A stretch of 32,273 nucleotides of DNA from positions 1 through 32,273 of the forward strand of contig CALXUB010000003.1 of the NCBI GenBank assembly GCA_944391565.1, read 5' to 3'. This document shows positions 1-8,206 of this stretch, one piece after another (the stretch's first letter is position 1; each line of letters begins with the position of its first letter). The notes below the pieces were generated by a model. That model worked only from the letters and a program-made list of their open reading frames with translations. It ran no database searches and was not told the origin of the DNA. Position numbers and translations under genes: made by a program. This stretch comes from an uncultured Alphaproteobacteria bacterium (GTDB lineage Bacteria > Pseudomonadota > Alphaproteobacteria > CAAHEQ01 > UBA3637).

Positions 1-1211
1 GTTCTGGCATGACGGGTTTACGAGATGAGAACGGGAACTGTTTATGTCTTGAAGGGACGAATGCCGAGACATGTGCTTGTCCCGCCGGATACATCTATCT
101 CGACGGAGCTTGCCAAAGATTCGAATGCAGAGGGGGACCTACGAATTATAATTGTTATATCAATGATCTCTTGTGTGGTTATAGTTGCAATTCTATTGGA
201 AAAAATTGTGCGCTAGGTGTGTGTTATTCTGAAGATTGTCCAGAAGATTCCATATTTGTTAAACTGCAAACCAGACATCAAGCCGGATACGCGTACGGTT
301 GTCAAAAAGGAAGATATGAAGCAATGTCTCAATTTTTCGCGTATGATGGCGTATGGTGTTGTAGAAAAGACATCTCCTTTGATTTCGACGGACCTTGCAC
401 AACCGGAATATGCGAGGGAGATTATGACTGCAGCCAATATGGCGCTATTAAAGGATATTTGTATTATAACCAATATCAAGGTTGTATCTTTAATTCCGGA
501 ACTTTGAACGAATACAGATGTGCTTATCATTCTGCTTCGGGTAAATGGGACTGCTATAAAAATGAAGTCTTTTGCGGAACTGGCTGCGCTGATCCAGCAA
601 ACTGCGGAACGTGTGGCATGATCTGCAACTTTGAAGCCACATATAATGCTTCTACTAATATGTGCGAAAAAGACGGTGTCTCATGTACCTTGACCTCTCC
701 TATGACTTGTTATCGGGGAGATAAACAATGCGGCAAACAAGCTCCGGCGAACCAGTCAGAATTTGCTCAAACCAGCCTTGGGAATTGTTGGGATCCCGGG
801 TGCAGTGCTTTGGGAATGACCTATGGTTATATTCAATCTGTTGATTATTGGGGGTGCATCAGCTCAGATGGCATGTTAAGCTGTTATCAATCAGGGAATA
901 TGCCTCCAATTAATTGTCAGTATGAAGGAAAAGGACTTTGCGCTGCTTATTGTCAGGGCTATGATGCTTCTGATTGTGATGCGATTTTCTTTGAAGAATG
1001 CGCGCCTATTGATGAAGAAACTGGCAAGCGTATTTGTCCGTTCGACAAAACAACAACTGAGACTTGTGTTTGCACAACAAACCGCAACGCGGCAGTGGGA
1101 ACACTTTGTTGTCCACCCGGAGATTATTACAATGTCAATGGTCGTTGTACGCTGGTCACTTGTCCCGAAGGACAGGAGCCGGATGGAAACGGTATCTGTC
1201 GGGAGCTATAG
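1..1211 (+). CDS. Cys-rich secreted/surface protein, 3' part (5' end outside window)
   Basis: The reading frame is open from the first bases and the first ATG (position 9) is not preceded by a ribosome site or followed by a signal peptide, so the gene almost certainly begins upstream. The visible ~400 residues hold about 47 cysteines, many as CC, CxC or NCGTCG-type clusters. Gly, Asn, Asp and Tyr are frequent. Modules resemble each other: a C-x-C then CP-x-G-Y/D then GxC pattern occurs near the start of the visible part and again in the last 60 residues (CVC, CCPPG, GRC, CPEG, GIC). Such spacing is typical of disulfide-rich extracellular modules. No membrane segment or catalytic motif is visible. 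It ends with TAG and is followed after about 60 bases by pgm on the same strand. Function unknown; an extracellular role is inferred from composition. Confidence 0.75.
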   Translation, partial: SGMTGLRDENGNCLCLEGTNAETCACPAGYIYLDGACQRFECRGGPTNYNCYINDLLCGYSCNSIGKNCALGVCYSEDCPEDSIFVKLQTRHQAGYAYGCQKGRYEAMSQFFAYDGVWCCRKDISFDFDGPCTTGICEGDYDCSQYGAIKGYLYYNQYQGCIFNSGTLNEYRCAYHSASGKWDCYKNEVFCGTGCADPANCGTCGMICNFEATYNASTNMCEKDGVSCTLTSPMTCYRGDKQCGKQAPANQSEFAQTSLGNCWDPGCSALGMTYGYIQSVDYWGCISSDGMLSCYQSGNMPPINCQYEGKGLCAAYCQGYDASDCDAIFFEECAPIDEETGKRICPFDKTTTETCVCTTNRNAAVGTLCCPPGDYYNVNGRCTLVTCPEGQEPDGNGICREL

Positions 1212-1218
1212 TTGATAA

Positions 1219-2904
<1,686 letters not shown>

Positions 2905-2960
2905 GTCGTACTTGAATTATTTTCCCACCGGTCTACCTGATAAAAGGATAAGGAGGGAAA

Positions 2961-3719
2961 ATGCTGAAACTTTATTCGTATATGTTGAACGGTTCCGGTC
3001 GCGGTAAACGATATTTACTATTGCTTGCCGTTATTTTCGCAGCTGTTGTCAGCTTATTGTTTTATACCACATGGTCGGCTTATTTATTTTCTTCGGAAGG
3101 AAAAACTTTTTTGGAGAAATTACCGGCTCTCAGCATAGAAAACGGAGAGGTCACACAACCTGCTGATGTGTCTTGGGAATATCTAATCAATGTGCCGGAA
3201 AGTATCTCAGACAGTGGAGAAATAAGTGTTGTTATTGATACAACACAGGCCGATTTTAACCCTTTGACAGCACCCAAAAACGGTCTTTATTTAACGCGTT
3301 CGGATCTTTATTTTGTCAAAGATGGAACGATCTATATGCAGTCCTTGCAAAGCATAGATAAGATGAAAATCAAACAAAATGAATATATGCCCCTTTTTAA
3401 AAAAAGTCTGATGATCTCAGCCTGGACTTTATGGCTTTTGATGACAGTTTCCTTTTTTATTGTTTTATATTTATGGAGCTTGTTTTATGCCGTTTGTTCT
3501 TATGTTCTGACAGTTTTTATCCCGGGCGAATCGTATTCTTTTCCCGTTCGGCGGCGATTAAGTGTTGTCAGTATGTTTTTTGCTTATTTGGTTTTAATAC
3601 CCATTAGTTTTTTGGGACTGTATCCGAGTCTTGTTATGTTTTTTGTTTTAGTGCTGATTTTTGAGGCGATTTTTTTAGCTGGCCTTCCTAAAAATATGAT
3701 AATAACTGTTGACAAGTGA
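2961..3719 (+). CDS. DUF1189-like integral membrane protein
   Basis: 252 residues with a ribosome site AGGAGG directly upstream. One hydrophobic segment (about 19-41) is followed by a soluble loop of about 100 residues and then a C-terminal cluster of hydrophobic segments (about 149-177 and 200-245). The loop has the pattern seen in DUF1189 proteins: LPALSIENGEV, then an I-D-T-T element, then a region ending in D-G-T-I. That arrangement places the loop outside the membrane. Function of the family is not established. The final codons contain a TTGACA that serves the downstream tRNA gene. Family call is from memory of the pattern and is moderately certain; the membrane topology is clear. Confidence 0.7.
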   Translation: MLKLYSYMLNGSGRGKRYLLLLAVIFAAVVSLLFYTTWSAYLFSSEGKTFLEKLPALSIENGEVTQPADVSWEYLINVPESISDSGEISVVIDTTQADFNPLTAPKNGLYLTRSDLYFVKDGTIYMQSLQSIDKMKIKQNEYMPLFKKSLMISAWTLWLLMTVSFFIVLYLWSLFYAVCSYVLTVFIPGESYSFPVRRRLSVVSMFFAYLVLIPISFLGLYPSLVMFFVLVLIFEAIFLAGLPKNMIITVDK

Positions 3720-3737
3720 AAAAAAATTCGTCAAAAT
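3709..3737 (+). promoter_or_regulatory. Promoter of tRNA-Ala, inside the preceding gene
   Basis: A perfect TTGACA at 3709-3714 and CAAAAT at 3732-3737 (4 of 6 matches) are separated by 17 bases. The predicted start near 3744 lies about 9 bases before the mature tRNA. The -35 element overlaps the last codons and stop of the DUF1189-like gene. Confidence 0.7.
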
Positions 3738-3752
3738 AGCGCTTCATGACGT

Positions 3753-3828
3753 GGGGATATAGCTCAGCTGGGAGAGCGACGCGTTCGCAATGCGTAGGTC
3801 AGGAGTTCGATCCTCCTTATCTCCACCA
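3753..3828 (+). tRNA. tRNA-Ala(CGC)
   Basis: 76 bases fold into a complete cloverleaf: acceptor stem GGGGATA/TATCTCC, D stem GCTC/GAGC, anticodon stem ACGCG/TGCGT, T stem AGGAG/CTCCT with loop TTCGATC, and an encoded CCA end. The anticodon CGC at 3786-3788 reads GCG. The acceptor stem has the G3-U70 wobble pair that specifies alanine. A 9-bp-scale terminator hairpin follows 30 bases downstream, so this is a single-gene transcript. Confidence 0.97.
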
Positions 3829-3859
3829 AATATACTCGTCAGTAAAGACGGTTCTTTAC

Positions 3860-3888
3860 AGACTGGAATTTTCCAGTCTTATTTTTTT
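3860..3888 (+). terminator. Rho-independent terminator of tRNA-Ala
   Basis: An 8-bp perfect stem AGACTGGA / TCCAGTCT with a 4-base loop is followed by TA and seven T residues (3882-3888). Confidence 0.85.
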
Positions 3889-3970
3889 ATAAAACTTTAC
3901 TATCAAGTATGCGCCTCACAACAATAAATCCATCTTGATCTTGAGCTAAAAATATTTTAAACTAAAAATT

Positions 3971-4435
3971 ATGAAGTATTTATTTTTGATTTTATTAAGC
4001 TCGTTTATCTTTGCAACACAGGCTGAAGAAGTGCGTTTTAAAAACCCCATTTTCTATGGGCCGCTGACAAATAAAAATAAAGTGGGAACTTACGAGTATT
4101 ATATAACTCCGACATCTGTCATCAATAAAGCATACGATGAAACGGAGCAGAAATGTGATCTAATAGAAGATACCGGTTCCAGAGTTTTATTAAAATGTTT
4201 GAATAAATATAATAAATTTTATTATCTGCTGCTCATTAATACAGGCCCCCGTTTAACGCCGGAAAAAAGGAAATTTTTCTACGGAGAAGACAAACTCCCC
4301 TCTTGCCTTATCCAATCATATTACGAAGATGATCTGGACAAAATCATGAAGGGAGAGTTTTGGCTTAGGAATCCGCTTTATGCAACAGACACACTTAACA
4401 ATGAATGTGGAATTTATGAAGACTTTAAGCCTTAG
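3971..4435 (+). CDS. Hypothetical secreted protein
   Basis: 154 residues. The first 18 form a classical signal peptide (Lys at 2, hydrophobic LFLILLSSFIF core, cleavage after ATQA). The mature part is polar with four cysteines, which could form two disulfides in the periplasm. No recognised domain. There is no good ribosome site before the ATG, only an A-rich stretch. Codons are noticeably more A/T-rich than in the housekeeping neighbours. Its TAG overlaps by four bases the stop of the convergent gene. Its place directly behind a tRNA gene suggests possible lateral acquisition, but no att-like duplication of the tRNA end was found. Confidence 0.6.
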   Translation: MKYLFLILLSSFIFATQAEEVRFKNPIFYGPLTNKNKVGTYEYYITPTSVINKAYDETEQKCDLIEDTGSRVLLKCLNKYNKFYYLLLINTGPRLTPEKRKFFYGEDKLPSCLIQSYYEDDLDKIMKGEFWLRNPLYATDTLNNECGIYEDFKP

Positions 4436-4944
4436 TCAAAAGAAGCCTCTATAAACCACTTGTAAATTTGGTCATTTCTTTCTTGATTTACATCTTTTCG
4501 GTGGGATTGTTTGGCTGCCTCTTTATAATCTTCTACTTTCAAAGCATGAAATAAATTTGGCCATTTATCGGCATTAAATTTCATGTTGCCGATATTGTAC
4601 TGCATATCCATAACGGCCAGTTTTGCGGTTCTGGGCAAATAATCAAATTCAATTTCATTGTCACGCAATTTTTCTTTTAGTAATGGCAAATCTTGCCTGA
4701 TATGCTCTCTGGCAAAACGCTCCATATTTTCTTCACTGATTTTTGCTTCTTGAAATACAGATAAAATCGGATCATTTCTTTGAGCTTCAACTATCTTATT
4801 ATAGTGACCGTTTTCGACAACAACATCTTGTATTATTTTGCATTCTTCGTATAACTTTTCTTTTTCTTTTTGTGACAAGCGTTTACCTTCTTCATTTTCA
4901 AATGGGATTTTAGTAGAGTGATATGTAAAAAAATTGCTCCCCAT
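4432..4944 (-). CDS. Lysozyme-like protein lacking the usual catalytic lobe
   Basis: 170 residues, started at the ATG preceded by AAAGGA; an in-frame TAA two codons upstream excludes a longer product. The C-terminal half (about 103-168) follows the T4-lysozyme/pesticin-type pattern: LPxxxKLAVMDMQYNIG, an aromatic W-P-x-L-F-H-A-L turn, DYKEAA, and a final R-N with aromatic residues. The start corresponds to a point after the Glu/Asp/Thr catalytic lobe of true muramidases, and I see no equivalent EG..Y..GxxTIGxGH segment. It has no signal peptide. It could be a remnant, a non-enzymatic relative or an immunity-type protein. Codons are A/T-rich like the convergent partner. Family assignment is tentative. 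Confidence 0.5.
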   Translation of the reverse strand: MGSNFFTYHSTKIPFENEEGKRLSQKEKEKLYEECKIIQDVVVENGHYNKIVEAQRNDPILSVFQEAKISEENMERFAREHIRQDLPLLKEKLRDNEIEFDYLPRTAKLAVMDMQYNIGNMKFNADKWPNLFHALKVEDYKEAAKQSHRKDVNQERNDQIYKWFIEASFD

Positions 4945-4985
4945 TTTCCTTTAAGTTATTTTTTTGGTGCTTTGACCTTTCTTTG

Positions 4986-5018
4986 AAAAAGGAGACTGCC
5001 GGAGCAAGCCCCGGCAGT
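4986..5018 (-). terminator. Terminator of the radical SAM operon
   Basis: A perfect 8-bp stem ACTGCCGG / CCGGCAGT (4995-5002 and 5011-5018) with an 8-base loop is followed on the minus strand by CTCC and five T. It lies 26 bases past the radical SAM stop codon. Confidence 0.8.
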
Positions 5019-5043
5019 TAGATGAAACAGAGGAAATGACAGC

Positions 5044-6093
5044 TTATGACGCAGCTGTCAATTGTTGTTCGGCAGCAATTTTATAGAACTCTTCAAGTTC
5101 CATTCCTTGCATTGTTTTGCCGAACCGGACTTCCCCCAGATTTTTGCGGTAATGTTTGCGCTCAGGATGAGCTGCAATAAGAACATTACGCCGATCAATC
5201 ATCTTGGCAATGAGGGCTTTCTTTTCCTCATAAGGAAGTCCTTGGATTTTGAACATCTCGTTGTCATTCAGACAAACGGATGTCATACCCTGCGGTGTGA
5301 TGCGTAGTTTATGGCAGTCACCGCAGACGTATCCCCATGAAAACATGGCCAAAAGTCCGAAGGAAACATTTTTACCCATGATTTTATAATAACGCATGGT
5401 TGGATTGTCTCCGGCAAACGGGCAATTTAAGGTTCTTTCAACAGCACCTTCTTTGGCTATTTCCATTAAGATTTCTTTTTCAGTCACATATTCTTGTTTC
5501 CAATAAGTTTGTCCTTCTGTACTGAGCTGATTGGGCTGACATGGGAAAAACTGTAAGAAACGGATAAGAATACGTTCTTGGCCGAAACGTGTGTTATACC
5601 CGTCGGCCAATTTGATAAAACGACCGACTTCATGTAGATTGTCTTTCATGACAACCATATTGATTTTGACTGTTTTATCTGTTTGTGTCATAACGGCGTC
5701 CAGACCTTGCAGTACTTGGTCCAAGCAGTAAACGGTTGTCACTTCGCCAAATAAGTCGGGATCTAAGGTGTCGAGGCTGATATTGAAACGACTGACACCG
5801 GCATCGACCAGAGGGCGAGCCAACGGTCCGAGAAGTTGACCGTTTGTCGTAATGGATTGCTCTTGGTATCCCAGATCTTTGGCATAATGCATCAATTCCA
5901 AAATATTCTTTTTGACCAGCGGTTCACCTCCGGTCCAATGGACACGTTGAATATTGTTTTCATAAGCTGCTTTTAAAATTTCTTTGATCTCATCATCGGG
6001 AATTCCTTTTTCCAATTTGCCGTGAGAATGACAATATTTACACTTGAAATTACAAGCCGACGTGACGGCAAAACGCAGATGCCAGTTGTTCAT
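5044..6093 (-). CDS. MoaA-like radical SAM enzyme with second Fe-S cluster
   Basis: 349 residues. C14-x3-C18-x2-C21 binds the SAM-cleaving [4Fe-4S] cluster and TGGEP (54-58) is the SAM-binding loop. Further MoaA-like elements are ITTNG (81-85) and a NISLDTL strand. Near the C-terminus C257-x2-C260-x13-C274, within a GDCHKLRITPQG context, matches the auxiliary cluster of GTP 3',8-cyclase. The C-terminal Gly-Gly of MoaA is absent and no moaC, moaE or moeA lies nearby. Its start overlaps the HD gene stop in an ATGA, so the two are translationally coupled. It is the last of four genes that all have nucleotide-type folds. I infer a radical reaction on a nucleoside triphosphate or related substrate. 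A true molybdenum cofactor role remains the main alternative. Confidence 0.85.
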   Translation of the reverse strand: MNNWHLRFAVTSACNFKCKYCHSHGKLEKGIPDDEIKEILKAAYENNIQRVHWTGGEPLVKKNILELMHYAKDLGYQEQSITTNGQLLGPLARPLVDAGVSRFNISLDTLDPDLFGEVTTVYCLDQVLQGLDAVMTQTDKTVKINMVVMKDNLHEVGRFIKLADGYNTRFGQERILIRFLQFFPCQPNQLSTEGQTYWKQEYVTEKEILMEIAKEGAVERTLNCPFAGDNPTMRYYKIMGKNVSFGLLAMFSWGYVCGDCHKLRITPQGMTSVCLNDNEMFKIQGLPYEEKKALIAKMIDRRNVLIAAHPERKHYRKNLGEVRFGKTMQGMELEEFYKIAAEQQLTAAS

Positions 6094-6650
6094 TTTAAAA
6101 TCTCCATTAAGTAGTTATACAAGTCTTTCATTTCTTCTTTAACAAAATCGAATTGAATTTTATTCCAGGTTCGTTCCATTTTTTCTCGAGTTTCACGTGC
6201 TCCATCATCTATCGACATTTGAAAACGGCCATACCATTTATGAAAAAACGGCAGCGGTTTTTGCAGGTGTGCCATTGCATCGGCGGTGCAGACAATTTTT
6301 TCTTCGACACTGTTTCTGGGGGAGTCCAGTGAACCGCGATGATGGCGAATACAGTCTTCGACCAAGCGGATTTTGGCTTCCGGGTAATGATATTTTTCTA
6401 AAAATTCACGAGCAATGTCCGCACTTGAATTATGATGATTGGCTTTATCGCCCGTGATGCGGGTAAAATCATGGAAGTAGGCGGCTAATTCTACGACTTC
6501 TGCATCTGCGTTCAAGCGTTCTGCTAATCGTAAAGCATTATTGACAACAGGCAAGATATGATGTTTCATCCGATCCGGTTCGCTGGTTTTGGTCAGCAGC
6601 TGAATCACATCTTGACGTATGTCAGGATAGTTCGAGGTGGGGGCAGTCAT
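6090..6650 (-). CDS. HD-domain phosphohydrolase
   Basis: 186 residues with AGGAGA six bases before the ATG. The metal-binding HD set is visible: His30/31, H60-D61 in YFHD, paired histidines at 72-73 and 103-104, and Asp124 in TADAMAHL. This is the layout of small HD hydrolases that remove phosphate from nucleotides or hydrolyse cyclic or alarmone nucleotides; the substrate cannot be read from the sequence. It lies 13 bases after the NDPK-like gene and shares an ATGA with the radical SAM gene. An HD phosphohydrolase paired with a radical SAM enzyme is known from oxetanocin A biosynthesis (OxsA/OxsB), an analogy only, since OxsB is a cobalamin-dependent enzyme of a different type. Confidence 0.85.
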   Translation of the reverse strand: MTAPTSNYPDIRQDVIQLLTKTSEPDRMKHHILPVVNNALRLAERLNADAEVVELAAYFHDFTRITGDKANHHNSSADIAREFLEKYHYPEAKIRLVEDCIRHHRGSLDSPRNSVEEKIVCTADAMAHLQKPLPFFHKWYGRFQMSIDDGARETREKMERTWNKIQFDFVKEEMKDLYNYLMEILK

Positions 6651-6663
6651 TTTTTCTCCTTTC

Positions 6664-7155
6664 TTAGACTTTTGTTTTTTGTTTCCGGGGTGTAAAGGTT
6701 TGGTTGCGGCAGATCAGACGGGGTTTGATAAACGGTCGAACAAGATTAACCTCTCGTTGTGCATCCTCCGGCATTGAACGATGAATGGCGTTGACATAAA
6801 AAGCGACACCGTCTACTTGAATAAGACTGGGTTCAAAGCGATAACGATATCTGAGGCTGTCGGAAGAACATGCTTCGGGGTTAAATGTTTTGCCGCAAAG
6901 TTCAAAAAGTTTAATTTTGGCATTTTCCCCTTTGACGATACCTAAAATGATTTTCTTGTCTGCCAGATAAGAAGCGTTGGCTTCTTTATACGGAGAGATT
7001 TCATTTTCGTGAAAAGTCAACCAAAAATCAGCCGGTAAAGCAATCGGATCGGAAAAGGCAACCGTAAACTGTTTTTTCAGTTCGTTGATTATCTTTTCTG
7101 CCTGTTCCAATGCGGGGGGTTTAATAAAAAAGACAGATTCTTCAAGTGTTGTCAT
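6664..7155 (-). CDS. Nucleoside diphosphate kinase-like protein
   Basis: 163 residues from the ATG at 7155, chosen because GAGGA lies seven bases upstream; an in-frame ATG at 7176 has no properly spaced site. The fold signature runs along the whole length: F-I-K-P with Lys12 near the start, GIVKGENA (72-79) equal to the EGENA strand, SLRYRYR (Arg102), then N122-A-I-H125-R-S127, equal to NxxHGSD with the phosphohistidine, and A-Q-R-E-V equal to AAREI. Thus the main catalytic residues of NDP kinase seem preserved, while overall sequence is strongly divergent from housekeeping Ndk and there is a basic C-terminal tail. It may phosphorylate a modified nucleoside diphosphate made or salvaged by its operon partners. 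The role is inference; the homology is reasonably firm. Confidence 0.7.
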   Translation of the reverse strand: MTTLEESVFFIKPPALEQAEKIINELKKQFTVAFSDPIALPADFWLTFHENEISPYKEANASYLADKKIILGIVKGENAKIKLFELCGKTFNPEACSSDSLRYRYRFEPSLIQVDGVAFYVNAIHRSMPEDAQREVNLVRPFIKPRLICRNQTFTPRKQKTKV

Positions 7156-7165
7156 TTTTGTATCC

Positions 7166-8044
7166 TCAGTTAACATCTCCCAGGTAAACAGTTTGTGCTT
7201 CGGGAGAAATATTTTGCAGATATGGAATTAACGCTTTGGGATAAAAGTCGCTTTTGCCCAGTTGATCTAATGGTATCCAATCAATTTCCTGATTGACGCC
7301 ATCCGGGGCGGCACCTTTGCCCAGCATACTGAAATCTGCTACGTGACACCAAAACATCAGCTCAACCTGATGAAACCGTTGAGAGGCTAATGCGTCGGGA
7401 TGATTTTTCGCGATGTAATCTCGGATAAATAAAAGCCCTTCGGGAATAACAGTAATGCCTAATTCTTCTTTGCATTCACGAACCAAAGCTTCTTTGATGG
7501 TTTCACCCCATTGCTGACCGCCACCGGGTAGTTTACTGAACGCACCGCGGCCATAGTCGCAACGTTCAACCAAAAGCGCATTATCCTTGATTATGACAGC
7601 TTTAATAGAATAACGGCAGCTGTTTTGCTGAAGTAAATCAAACCAGTATAATTGTTGATTTTCGATATTTTTTTCTAAACGAGCTCCCATTTTTTCAAAC
7701 AATTTTTGCGAAGTTTCATCTTGCATCGGACAAAGGATAGAAACTTGTGCAATTTCTTTTTTTCGTGCTTCTGTTAATAGCCAGCGAATCAGCTCCCTTT
7801 TGTGCCGAATCGGATTTGTGTTGTCTAAGACATAAGTTTCCAAATGCGCTTTTTGATGTGAGAGGTCTGCTTTATAACGCAGCTTTCCGACAGCAACACA
7901 AGTCATTCCTTCGCTTAAAACAAATAAATCTTCATCCGGTGTCGGAAGTTCCATATCAATTTTATTTTCAACTAAAAATCTTTTAAAGTCATCAGATGTA
8001 TCGCTGTTTAAGAGAGATGTGAGTTGATAAGCTTTGTCAATCAT
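7166..8044 (-). CDS. GNAT-like domain fused to a Nudix hydrolase
   Basis: 292 residues, first gene of the four-gene minus-strand operon. Residues ~1-137 look like a GNAT acyltransferase-type fold (VAVGKLRY strand, a helix rich in Lys/Arg, a VSILCP strand, then the F-x-K-M-G-A-R-L-E ending). A Nudix domain follows at ~145-290 with a perfect Nudix box, G175-x5-E181-x7-R189-E190-x-x-E193-E194-x-G196, preceded by K-L-P-G-G-G. Nudix enzymes cleave nucleoside diphosphates linked to another group. Its stop lies ten bases before the NDPK-like ATG and supplies part of that gene's ribosome site. The GNAT acyl-CoA loop is weak, so that half may not be catalytic. A housecleaning or processing role for an unusual nucleotide is plausible. 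Confidence 0.85.
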   Translation of the reverse strand: MIDKAYQLTSLLNSDTSDDFKRFLVENKIDMELPTPDEDLFVLSEGMTCVAVGKLRYKADLSHQKAHLETYVLDNTNPIRHKRELIRWLLTEARKKEIAQVSILCPMQDETSQKLFEKMGARLEKNIENQQLYWFDLLQQNSCRYSIKAVIIKDNALLVERCDYGRGAFSKLPGGGQQWGETIKEALVRECKEELGITVIPEGLLFIRDYIAKNHPDALASQRFHQVELMFWCHVADFSMLGKGAAPDGVNQEIDWIPLDQLGKSDFYPKALIPYLQNISPEAQTVYLGDVN

Positions 8045-8100
8045 AGTAAACCTTCTATTTTTATTAAGTTATGACACAATTTAACTCGTTTTATAGTAAG

Positions 8101-8128
8101 CTTATAATCGAAAAATTGTATTTGTCAA
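8101..8128 (-). promoter_or_regulatory. Promoter of the GNAT-Nudix/NDPK/HD/radical SAM operon
   Basis: On the minus strand a perfect TTGACA (8128 to 8123) and TATAAG (8106 to 8101, 5 of 6 matches) are 16 bases apart. The predicted start lies about 50 bases before the first ATG. Confidence 0.6.
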
Positions 8129-8163
8129 TACTTATTTAACTAAAAGTTTTTAAAATTGACATA

Positions 8164-8196
8164 AAAAGACAAAAAAAGAGGAAAAAATTGTCTTTT
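8164..8196 (-). terminator. AT-rich hairpin after the uracil-DNA glycosylase gene
   Basis: A 9-bp inverted repeat AAAAGACAA / TTGTCTTTT with a 15-base loop lies just past the glycosylase stop. The stem is A/T-rich and the T-run on the minus strand is short, so it is a weak terminator at best. A regulatory hairpin is an alternative. Confidence 0.35.
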
Positions 8197-8206
8197 GAGT
8201 TTATAA

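Noticed and set aside
3829-5043. Genomic island with att repeats at tRNA-Ala
   Set aside because: No direct repeat of the tRNA 3' end and no integrase could be found.
5044-6093. Radical SAM gene as a prokaryotic viperin
   Set aside because: The WTGGEP, TTNG, NISLDTL and C-terminal three-Cys motif are MoaA-like; viperin motifs (CNYxCxFC, SNG, FAGGEP) do not fit well.
7156-7176. Upstream ATG for the NDPK-like gene
   Set aside because: No spaced ribosome site; GAGGA fits the ATG at 7155.
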